Shown here one piece after another: positions 55,236-64,000 of a stretch of DNA of 64,000 bases. Each line of letters begins with the position of its first letter. The first letter of the stretch is position 1. Source of the stretch: Amylostereum areolatum. Taxonomy: Eukaryota > Basidiomycota > Agaricomycetes > Russulales > Stereaceae. Under the pieces are notes generated by a model, which was not told the DNA's origin, did no database searches, and was given only the letters and a program-made list of their open reading frames with translations. A program made the position numbers and the translations under genes. The stretch covers positions 62,001 through 126,000 of the forward strand of contig SAXG01000069.1 in assembly GCA_012932865.1 (NCBI GenBank). The letters are read 5' to 3'.

Positions 55236-55565
55236 CCAAAGAGAGAGAAGAAAGAGGATGGATTGGCAGGAGAGGGTCCAAGTCCAGGCGTAGGGCTGAA
55301 GCAGTACGTGGGGAACGAAGAGGACGATCTAAGGAAAAGGGACGCATAGGAGAGCCTTATATATGTACAGGATTGATGATGCGAGAATGGTGCGAGTGGG
55401 AGAGAACAATAAGGAAAAGGAAGAGGGAGGACGTGGTCCGGAGCGATGATGTCATAGATGGAAAGATAAGAGGAGTCAGGCTGACGACGTCATGTGATGG
55501 GAAATGTAATCATGTGACTGAACGTGATGCAACGAAAAGGGAAAGGATTGAGGTGATCCGTGACA
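55193..55565 (-). repeat. 5' LTR of A2
   Basis: 373 bp, partner of 48473-48846. The predicted RNA start is near 55330 (AGATCGTCCT on the minus strand). Confidence 0.92.
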
Positions 55566-55570
55566 TTTTC

Positions 55571-55876
55571 CTTTGCCATCGAACTTAGGCGGCGAGGGCA
55601 CTGCGGACTTGTCTCCCCCCGAGGTCTGCCCTACGGGGTTCGGGTTGAAGTTGGTAATGGCATGCACGACCGCGCCTTGGCTGTTTGTCATCGTTTAGAG
55701 AACGGTTCCCAGCGCCTGATTTGTCTGGTTGGCTGTTGTCAGGAGGCCGTTGTTCGCGCCAAGCGCCGTGTTGACACCATTCATTGCCATATTGATATCT
55801 CCCATGGCGATGTTGATGTCACCAACTGCAGTGTTGATGCTGGCCATCGTGTTATTGAGGTTCTCCAGCGTGGTAC
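55571..55876 (-). pseudogene. gag: Gag of B2, N-terminal part
   Basis: Codes MASINTAVGDINIAMGD through KFDGKGK and joins 48472 across A2. A stop (TAA near 55695) replaces the Gln of B1 (VLQTMTNSQ). The upstream extension seen in B1 (NPDEF, DFELWDQPD, NELPPND) is present here to about 56090 with its own different stop codon. Confidence 0.85.
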
Positions 55877-56612
55877 CAAGACCTTAGAGAAGCAGTTGGA
55901 GCTGATCAGCATCCATGTCGTTCGGTGGGAGCTCGTTGAAGAGAAGTAGGAGGGTGTCGGAGTTGTTGGGTTGATAGTGGTAGTCGTCGGGTTGATCCCA
56001 AAGTTCAAAGTCGACGATAAGATTGGTGTCGAGTGGGTCGTCGTCTGAATCGAACTCGTCTGGGTTAAGGTACGCAGGACCGGCTTATCCTGGTGGTCGA
56101 GGGAACGTGTTGGAAGGTTAAGCAGGGATACTTTCGTCGGCCTAACCAAGGGATTGGCCCCGGCAGTGCAAACTCCGAACCGAAAGATTCCCAAAGCCAT
56201 TGCCTATCACAGGCACTTTATCCCCAGATTCACGATTTGTCTACCCCTGATTTCCTCAGCCTCCTTGGCCTGTTGGTGGGGACGTTCCGACTAGCATCTC
56301 ACAAGGGCGCAGCGGCAACCAGTAATTTTGCGGTTCGAAGCCGCGTTTCACAAGCTCCTACACCAAAGGTGCAACTTCAAGAATCGACTCGGTCCGCCCG
56401 TGGTGAGGCAAAGACAAGCGTAGCCGCGTAGATCTGCCCGAAGGTTTCACTACAAACGCGCCGCCCGGAGTGGTACGGGACACGTTACTCTATCCGTGTG
56501 AATGTGCGCGTACAAGCGAAGTGGGCTCAACTGGGACTCGAACGTGAAGGGAACGACTTGTCGCACAAGCTACTCCTTCAGAGCAGGGTGCGCGCGAGAG
56601 ATATCGACCTAA

Positions 56613-57166
56613 TGTGATGACGGAGTCGATCACGCGCCAACAACAACAACAACACACAACAAAATAAGAAAGAAACTCGAAGTCAACCTCCTTGAGCGCG
56701 ACTACACAGGTCAGCGCGTGAAGTCGCAGGGGCACTACTTAGGCACTGCAAACAACTAGTCCAAAGACCAAGTTTAGCATTAGTCACAGTTCTAAGATAC
56801 AGTAGAAACACTGCTTACCTAGTCCAAAGACCAAGAGGTCAAGATGAGGACTAGGCTCGCTACATGCACTCCTTTTATACTACTAGGGTGACCCACTTCA
56901 GAGCCCCTTGACCCACATAATATCCTAAGTACAGTAATCGTATTCTACCAATCCTGTGCGCTGATTCTATGCTGTGCGTGTAAGCGGAGTTCCAAAGTCC
57001 AAAATCAGGTGATACGTCATATGAAGAGAAACACGTGCTTAGTCACGTGACCAACCCAGCCATAATCCCCAGTCCAAAACAATGTCCTTCCACCATTGTA
57101 ACAAAATGAAAAGGGCGTAAGTCCCTTTGAGGAAAAAGATAGGGGCTATTGACGCGTGTCGTCACA
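56613..57166 (-). repeat. 5' LTR of B2
   Basis: 554 bp, closely similar to the B1 LTRs, with the same TATA region. Its primer-binding site (56601-56610) pairs with 56836-56845 at eight of ten positions. Confidence 0.9.
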
Positions 57167-58568
57167 CCATCCTTTTTTATCCGCTACTGCCCCTCTCTCG
57201 CCTTTTTGTCCTCTGCATTATGCCCGCACTGCTGCCGCTCCCCCATCTATTGCCATGCCACTTCCACTCTTTCCCTCCCAAACCTACTGCCCTATTGCCA
57301 CCGCTACTAGATAATGGCGAGAAGGTTAAACAGAATAATGTGTTGCCTTACCTCGTAGGCAAGGCTTCCAAGGTGAGTACATTCTTGAACATTAGTGAAT
57401 CAACAGTGCTGATCCTTGATGTGATTGCAGTGGGCGAAGAAGATGGTGCGAACCAGGACTTAGACTCAATGTGTCAAGGCAAGAGCGCTGTTGGGAAGAC
57501 CTCTACATGACTGACCATCTTCCTTCCGCTTATTGGTCTCATCCCTGCGGAGAAGTTACACCTGTCCGACCTTATTGATGTTAATAAGGGCTCTTACCTC
57601 ATTCTGGACACTCTCCCTCCCCTGACATTGCTCCTCACCCGCTCACATCTTCCTCCTGCACTTTCTGCCCTATGTATGGTATCCGGGCAGCCCTAGCTCC
57701 CCTGTCGCTCCCACCCCAGGATCATGTTCATTTTGTGCTGGCTTCTGCTATGGTGCGCATACTATCACCTCACCTCTCTCTCACAGCGCTGACACATATG
57801 CATCACAGGAGGGATCACGTTCTCCGAGCAGGAGCCTACAATGACAAGCTCTTTTGTAAGGTGCATGTCTCCTCGTGCTGTTGCATTACTCACTCATTTC
57901 TCGCACAGTTAACCCCTGAAACAGGTCGCTCCGTTCGACGGGACCTGATAGGTTTGGTTCACACAAGTCACGTGATCTGTATGTACATACTACGCGGCAT
58001 GCCGAAGTCTGTCCAACCCTTCCGATTTGCCTATACTTAAGTTGAATCCTTCATATTCAAAACATTGTGTATTACAATCAAGAAAGTTTAAAATCAAATG
58101 TACATTGGTTACAAGGCATAGTGGCATCACAAGTAAGGGTTTCTGGGTGTATGTGTCAATTCAAGCAGTGGTACAGAACGGAGACAACAAACGGGACAAG
58201 TGAGATGAACAGCAAATGGATGGCAACATAATACAGTGGGAGAATGGACCAAATGACAGCAAGAAAGCAAATCAAACGGGAATGTACAAGGGTATAAACA
58301 CGCAGCTAGACTTTTTTCACACTGTCACTTTCGATCTCACCCAGACATTAGAACTTGGTCCTGAAATAATTAGAACAAGTACTCACCTTTTTGGGACGCC
58401 TTTGAGCTCCTTGTTGGCAGCGTGCTTCTTGCTGTGATTCTGCAGAGATCCAATGACCTGGCCAAGGGTCCATTCCATGTCACCTAAGGCGGATTCTATC
58501 ACATGCTTCTCAGATCCTTCCTGTTGAAAACACAGAGGGACCTTCAGTCATAAAGTGAAACACAAAGT
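57167..58568. other. No convincing gene
   Basis: Low-repeat sequence to the right of the B2 LTR. Short frames exist (57670-58040, 57220-57510, the latter with a plausible 58-bp GT-AG intron at 57373-57430), but I recognise none and see no consistent gene. Confidence 0.5.
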
Positions 58569-58641
58569 GGACTGGCCGGGGATTGAACCCAGGACCTCCC
58601 ATATTCTAGAAGGGTGCTCTAACCAACTGAGCTACCTGTCC
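58569..58641 (-). tRNA. tRNA-like gene, apparent anticodon AGA
   Basis: A 73-nt cloverleaf on the minus strand. The acceptor is GGACAGG with CCAGTCC (one A.A mismatch), the D arm GCTC/GAGC, the anticodon stem CCCTT/ATGGG (one T.T mismatch), the loop CTAGAAT, a 5-nt variable loop, and the T arm CTGGG/CCCGG with loop TTCAATC. A box TAGCTCAGTTGG and B box GGTTCAATCC fit pol III promoters. AGA reads serine codons, yet the long variable arm of tRNA-Ser is absent, so it may be a mutated or pseudo-tRNA. Confidence 0.8.
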
Positions 58642-58699
58642 AATAGTGGGAACAGGTTGGTAGTTGATATAGAGGATATCACTGAGCTCTGATTGTGTG

Positions 58700-61330
58700 C
58701 AACAGGCCAGGGCTTAGCCTTATTTCAACACTTCCTTGGCCTGCGCACCCTACCAAGCGAGAAAGAGGACAACAATCATGATTCCGTTGGGGCCCCCGTG
58801 ATCCAGTTAGTCCCATTCTTCATCAGCCTTGAACATGTGCGCCAATGGCCACTCCTCGCCACGCCACTTGGGATGCAGTGAGGTCCACCATGCACAAAAG
58901 GTGTCGGAAAAATCATTGACATTCTTGATGGTCAGAGGCTTCTCCAAAATGTGCTTGCATTTCAACCACTCGCCGATCTCGGTAAGACGTTTGGCGGCCT
59001 TGAGGTTATGTTTTGACTCCTAAAATATGTGAGTGGATGTACAAAATATACTATCAGATGACATACCTTTGTCCCGGCTAACAGTGTCTCGAGCAAGACA
59101 TATTTCTTGACAACCGAGATCCAGTCTGGAAGGTCAATAGCGCCGATCACCGCCGCCTTTGCACGCTCGACCAGAGCCCAGTCAGCACCTACCCCAATGA
59201 TGCGCTCTTGAACTATGTATCACGTCGACATCTGCCTCCTCCTCGATGGCAACCTCTATATGGACATCTTCAACTTCAACTATACGGACATCTCCATTGA
59301 TGTGGCCTTCCTCAAAGGTACGCTCCTTGACAGCGGGCTCCTCAACGGCAGGCTCCTCTATAGCGGGCTTCTCGGTGGTGGCAGGTTTCTCGACAGCGGG
59401 CTTCTCTATGCCATTGATGTGCTTCTCTCTGACGACAGACCCCTTTTATGGAGTGAACGTTTGGGACATCTCAATGACGCTCTTCTCCGAGCAATCTACC
59501 TTAGATGGGCCTTTGTCCATTTCAACATCTTCATCAACTTCGCTATCCTGGGTCTGAATGTCGGCATCACTATGTTTCCTATGACTAGGTAGGTTGTTGA
59601 CAGAAACTCATACAGTACTCACTTGGTCTGGGTTAGCCTCTGGGACTGGCAGACCAGCTTGTCGACGCCTTTGGGTCGATGGTGCTGAGTCTGCTTTTCC
59701 TTGGGCTTTGGAGCGAGAGGACCCAGGACTGGAATGCCTTGGTTACAATACTCTTGCACAAGCTGGGCATCTATCATGGTGAGCATAGCATGGTTACATG
59801 CTATGTTCTCCTTGTGTTTGTCCTCGTACGCGGTGAGTCACTGCCCTCCGGTAGATGTGAACTGGCTCTGACCGTTTACAGACTCGCTGTTACTTAAAAC
59901 GGGCACGGGTACTGGGGCCTGGACGACAGATGCTGACAAATCCTGGTTGGAGGTAGCAGGGACATTTGATAAGGAAGAAAGGGTGGCCCGAGAATCACCG
60001 GAGGACCCTTGGCTGGGGCTGTGGGTTGATCCTGGCATGTCAGGGAACAGGATGGAAGAAGGGGTGTTTTCATCGACACATTGGGAAGATGAGAGTGAGG
60101 TAGCGGAGTCTGGGTTGGTGCCCAGAATCGAGGCCTGGGCTGTGGGAACTTGAGCCTCGTTCGTGTTGGCCGAAGCGCCAGCAGGCTTGGGGGCCGAGGC
60201 ACGCATCAAGCTGTACTCCTGATGAATGGTGAGAGCTAGATGTAACAAGGTGAGGAAATCATCAATTGAATTCACCAAATTGACTCACAAAAAACTCTCT
60301 CTAGAAACTTGATGAACAGCTCAGTTATTGAACTCTCAAACTCCTTGTACCAGCTGCCAAAGATATCACCGTCCTCGAGCTTGGTGTGTGCCCTACAAGA
60401 AGGTATAATTTCAGCATTGAATATGAACTAGACAATATCAACTTACAAATAAGATACCAGTTTCCCCTCCTTACTCCGCTTCAGACCACTGAGTGTAATG
60501 CTCGCAACCCATCCTATCTATCACCGTATCTCGCGCATCAAGATGAGAATGGTCTTGAGAAGCATTTCAATGTTTCTTAGAGGTACGGAGGTAAGCATCA
60601 TGTTGACATCACCATGAGAATGTTACTTACTTGTCAAACTCCTTCAATTGCGCGTATGAGAAGGCGTTAGGCTTGCTGCTATCGGGTTTGGCATCGTCAG
60701 CATCGTCGCCCAAATTGCTCGTCCACTCCTTCAAGATGGCATTCCTTTCCAACTCTGGAGCTACCTCAAAAAGCTCAGCCATGTTGGAAAGCGACCATGG
60801 CCTGAGGTTGCTCATCAGGAGCCAACTTGGCCTTATGCTTGGTGTAGGCTGCGTCGATCTGGGCTTTGTATTTTGGGTAAAAGAGACACTGATAGACTTG
60901 CGATATGAGAGGGCAACATGTCGACTTGCCCGTCAAATTCAAAACCTTCCGGCTACTGTGGGTCGAGCCTCCACCCTCTTGAGTGGTGAGGCGATTATTA
61001 TTGTACCACTGGCGCAAACACTGACGCCCTCGTATCAGCCGTGTCTTACAGACGATCTCGATATTCACAACGTACCTCCCACACGTCGGGAACCTTATCT
61101 GAGTCATTGCTGGAGGCCTTTTTCCCCTTCTTTGGATGGCCTTTCTTCTTCCTAGGGACCTTGGAAGGATCAAAGGCTGGCGATGTCTTGTCTAGCTCCA
61201 GGTACGCGCCAAAGAACTTGGAAAAGATGATTGGCCAGAAGTCCAGGGTTGTTGCTTTTGACTGATGTTCACGATACAGAGGGACGAGGCTTTGAAGAAG
61301 GGTGTGCTACTCTGGCAATGTCCAAGTCAT
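58700..61330 (-). pseudogene. Decayed basidiomycete orphan gene
   Basis: A multi-exon minus-strand gene. It starts MTWTLPE (61330) and soon meets TAG. The first exon has FWPIIFSKFFGAYLEL and a Lys-rich KKKGHPKKGKK stretch. After a 54-bp intron comes VCLRQWYNNN. Later pieces include AHTKLEDGDIFGSWYKEF, a Ser/Thr/Pro-rich linker (59838-60190), repeated EEPAVE units (59300-59410) and a C-terminal block with WWTSLHPKWR, then GGPNGIMIVVLFLAW. This combination recurs from memory in unannotated Agaricomycete proteins; function unknown. Several stops and frameshifts (for example near 60780) make it a pseudogene here. It is not obviously a transposon gene. Confidence 0.55.
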
Positions 61331-61877
61331 GATGGAGAGAATGACAGTGTACAAGCTAAGAGAACATGGTGTTCGGGCTGAGAGTGCAAAGATGAGGGAC
61401 AGGTACATCCTCTGCAATATAATATATTATAATACTCTCTGACTGCCCGCTCTTTGGCCTTAGTGGCAGGAAAACTTTGCGCATATCATTTGTTCCTGAT
61501 CTCCACGCAATTCGCACCACTCACGAGAGGAGGCTCAGATCATGGGCAATTTCCTTTGCAACTAAGAACCTTCTTTGTGAAAAATGCTGTCGTCAATTTT
61601 TTTCCCTGGACATAGAACTCGGTTCTGTGAAAGTAGGGTCTGTTTTTCATAGAGCATCTCCCGGGTTCGTCGGCCACATTTTCTTACACATTGGTAAATT
61701 GATTGACAGCTTAGTTAAGTCTGGCAGGCACTGCACAAAGTGCGCGGTCAGCAGACATGATACCCACACATTCCAGGCATATTCGTGACCTCGGCAAAAT
61801 GACGGTGTCAAAGAGAAGCACTTAGCATTCCATCACATTGGCGGAGCTGAGGGCCCGGATGTCTTTATAAATGACAT
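61331..61877. other. No gene seen
   Basis: Intergenic sequence upstream of the orphan gene (its possible promoter side) up to the A3 LTR. Only short unsupported frames. Confidence 0.5.
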
Positions 61878-62253
61878 TGTTAGGGATTGGTCCAGCGACT
61901 GGCAGATTACCTAAGTCACTCGAAGAGAGAGAAGGAAGAGGATGAATTGGCAAGAGAGGGTCCAAGTCCAGGTATAGGGCCGAAGCAGTACATGGGGAAT
62001 AAAGAGGACGGTCTAGGAAAAAGGGACACAGAGGAGAGACTTATATATGTACAGGATCAATGATGCAATAATAGTGCGAGCGGGAGAGAACAATAAAGAA
62101 AAGGAGGAGGACGGGGTCTAGAGTGATGATGTCATAGATGGAAAGATAAGAGGAGTCAGGTTGACAACCTCATGTGATAGGAAATAGAGACATGGAGTCA
62201 TGTGACCAAACACGATGCAGCGAAAAGGGAAAGGATCGAGGCAATCCGTGATA
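61878..62253 (-). repeat. 3' LTR of A-family fragment A3
   Basis: 376 bp, diverged copy of the A2 LTR (starts TGTTAGGGATTGG on the plus strand), followed by the same polypurine tract (62254-62270). Confidence 0.88.
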
Positions 62254-63024
62254 TTACCCCCTCTTTAAGGTGTGCTTTTGCTGGGAGTGCGAGTTTGTCA
62301 TTCATTGTGGATGCAAGGAATTTGGCCTGGGTCAGACCCAATGATTTTAGTGATCATGACACATTGGGACGGAGGTGGTGGAACTCAGTAATAGCATCCT
62401 TGGCATACGTTAATGCAGAGGCCGGTCTCCATTTGTTCTCGGAGTCGGGGTGTCCAAGCCATTTGACGAGGTATTCAATGCCACATTTGTTGTGTGTGGG
62501 TCATGAGTCAAGGATGGCTTCAATCTCGTACTCCTCGTCTTTATCAACCAGTTCTGGAGGTGGTTGAGTGAAGTTGGGGCCATGGGCATCCATCTCTTTG
62601 TATGCTGAGAGAAATGAGGCATGGAAGACAGGGTGGATAAGTCATTTAGGAGGGAGTTGAAGGTGGTAAGTCACTAGTCCAAGGACATCGGTGATGATAA
62701 ATGGGCTATGCTGTTTTCCTGTGAGCTTAGCTTTTGGACGTGTGGTCTTCAGGTTCTTACCATCCAGCCAGACCTTGTCACCAACTTCAAAGCGCACTCC
62801 TTCCTATATTGAGTCACCATTGTAGTGCTTCATCAGGTCACTTGCCGTTTCAAGACTTGCTTGCGATTCCTTGTATATGTCTTCAAGGTGCTGGAAGCAT
62901 TCTTCAATGGTGAGGTTTTTGGAGATGGGGTTGACGGAGGGGATCATTGTCAGCAGAAAACCATAAAGCAGCTCAAATAGGGTGCAACCTGTAGCTGAAT
63001 GGATGTGAATGTTGTGTGAAAATT
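62254..63024 (-). pseudogene. pol: Integrase tail and chromodomain of A3
   Basis: Homologous to A2 pol from ELLYGFL and MIPSVNPISKNL through KVWLDGKNLKTTRPKAKL to the chromodomain ([25 protein letters not shown]). In-frame stops replace Gln (TAG near 62815), Trp (TGA near 62644) and two Arg codons (TGA near 62508 and 62358). Here the site that is TGA in A2 (49304) reads CAG. Homology ends abruptly at 63024 against an A1-type LTR. The rest of the element is absent. Confidence 0.88.
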
Positions 63025-63446
63025 TGTCATGGATCGCTCCATTTCTCTCTTCCCTTGCAGACCTCGTACACGCGACACGTCATGGCACATAACTGTCCTT
63101 TGCATCACATGCTCCAACAATGTCATTGCCCGGACTTCCGAGCAGGGCTCCACATCCTTATCTATGATATCACTGCTCCGGACTTCCGTCCTCCACCCCA
63201 TGACTCCTTTCTTATTGTTTCCCCTGCTCGCACCACTATTGTATTGCATCGCACCATTGTTCCCACTTGTATATAAGGACAGTGTTTCTCTTCCCTTTTC
63301 CCTAGACTGTCTATCTCATCATACGGTACTGTAGCACATGTTACACTACCCTAGACCCCGGCACTCCCGAATCTATTGTTTTTTCTTGCTCCTCCCATTG
63401 TCAGGACTTAGGCGGCTCCTTCGGTCTCATAAACTGTGTTTCTGAT
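63025..63446 (+). repeat. A1-type LTR, plus orientation
   Basis: About 422 bp, TGTCATGGATCGCTCC to TTTCTGATA, matching 3028-3447 reversed. The TATA box is near 63270. The flanks are unrelated to each other (A3 integrase left, unknown fragment right) and share no 5-bp duplication, so this is not a simple solo-LTR insertion. Confidence 0.85.
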
Positions 63447-63712
63447 ACTGAGATACACGTGGTAGTTGTCAGCAGACAAACTGTATGAAACATTGGAACA
63501 CAACCTCCTCACCTCTGTTGGTATCCATGACTTTGCTTGGAGGAGTCGCTTGACAGCAGCACTTGATACTCCTGATCTCTTCTTGTATATTAACTGCTGC
63601 ACTTCTGCAACAGCCTTCCAATATGGCTTGCCCTCTATGTGTTGCATGCGCATTCGGAAAGCCATATTTTCCTCCATTCCAAGCTTGTGTGTGTCCTCCA
63701 TCTGCACGTAGC
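63447..63712 (-). other. Fragment of an unidentified protein gene
   Basis: A minus-strand open frame from 63707 (MQMEDTHKLGMEENMAFR, then MRMQHIEGKPYWKAVAEVQQL, YKKRSGVSSAAVKRLLQ, WIPTE) that runs into the LTR. The segment looks like real protein, helical and charged, but I cannot assign a family. It lies between two LTRs of different families. Confidence 0.4.
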
Positions 63713-64000
63713 TGTCATGAATGGTCTATAATTTTCTTTTACTTTACATCGGTTACACGCTTTAGGACTTATCGACTTATCACCAGTCCGGCTCCACTTT
63801 GGCCTAGACCCGGTTCATCCATATCCTGCCCAGGCCCACGTGACTCATCTTAGCCCGGGTCTGACACCTTTCTATTGACTCATGCTGTACAATACTGACT
63901 CATGCTATGCTCTTTTACATACGTCTGCTTACTTCTACTTGGTCTGCTTACTGATTGCTATGTATTGGTTGCTTACCTAAGTCTCTCACCTCTCATGTAT
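63713..64000 (+). repeat. D-type LTR, cut by the window edge
   Basis: Starts TGTCATGAATGGTC and matches the first part of the D1 3' LTR (34577-35328). Confidence 0.85.

Larger units (their letters stand above)
48473..55565 (-). mobile_element. Ty3/gypsy chromovirus A2, complete, inserted in B2 gag
   Basis: A 7.1-kb minus-strand element with 3' LTR 48473-48846 and 5' LTR 55193-55565. The perfect 5-bp target duplication is TTTTC at 48468-48472 and 55566-55570. Removing A2 and one TTTTC restores B2 gag exactly as in B1. LTRs differ at roughly 15-20 positions by eye. The polypurine tract (minus CCTTAAAGAGGGGGTAA) adjoins the 3' LTR. Confidence 0.96.
45031..57166 (-). mobile_element. Ty3/gypsy element B2, 3' truncated and split by A2
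   Basis: Second copy of the B family on the minus strand: 5' LTR 56613-57166, leader, gag (55571-55876 and 47526-48472), pol to 45031. Integrase, chromodomain and 3' LTR are missing. Homology to B1 starts abruptly at CGGTCCGAAGGTCC. A2 (48473-55565) sits inside gag. Confidence 0.92.

Noticed and set aside
57127..57510. A 127-codon ORF as a host gene
   Set aside because: It begins in the B2 LTR. Only a short exon-like piece follows, and no homology or second exon could be supported.

Overview
This window is a gene-poor, transposon-saturated piece of a fungal nuclear genome, most likely from an Agaricomycete (mushroom-forming basidiomycete). Evidence: short spliceosomal introns of about 45-95 bp with GTRAGT donors; a CxC2-like KDZ transposase gene; a Plavaka-like (CACTA superfamily) transposase; several Ty3/gypsy chromoviruses with C-terminal chromodomains; and an orphan gene of a kind familiar from basidiomycete genomes. 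I cannot name the species. Most coding frames carry point nonsense mutations. Many are TGA at expected Arg codons or TAG at expected Gln codons, as C-to-T decay would produce.

Layout. 1-3447: 5' half of a Ty3/gypsy element (A1, minus strand), inserted in a KDZ transposase gene. 3448-8906: remainder of that gene plus two small intron-bearing genes. 9775-11626 and 31189-35328: one Ty3/gypsy element (D1, plus strand) split by about 19.6 kb of nested insertions. That block holds X-family elements (satellite-rich, hairpin-bearing, no recognisable proteins), a complete Ty3/gypsy element B1 (12887-20559, minus) that itself carries a 655-bp hAT-like MITE, and a related Y-family element. 35335-35917: an inverted relative of the D1 LTR. 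35950-39461: a decayed Plavaka-like transposase gene split by a 1.4-kb terminal-inverted-repeat element. 39462-44940: an inverted Y-family element containing a 2.6-kb hAT-like element, which contains two more 655-bp MITEs. 45031-57166: a second B element (B2) whose gag is split by a complete A-family element (A2, 48473-55565) with a perfect 5-bp target duplication. 57167-61877: a non-transposon island with a tRNA-like gene and a decayed orphan gene. 61878-64000: A-family 3' end, an A1-type LTR, an unidentified fragment and the start of a D-type LTR.

How the retroelements appear to work. In the three elements with a visible 5' end (A1, A2, B1), a 10-nt primer-binding site two bases inside the 5' LTR is perfectly complementary to sequence about 30-35 bp downstream of the LTR TATA box, near the expected 5' end of the RNA. 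The paired sequences differ among families but covary. This matches the self-priming known for the Tf1/sushi group. In all four retroelement types seen here, gag ends inside a run of five T (TTT TGA or TTT TAG) and pol lies in the -1 frame. A1 and A2 also share an in-frame UGA just before the protease and a conserved reading frame (ORF0) upstream of gag. Together these suggest an unusually recoding-dependent retroelement lineage.
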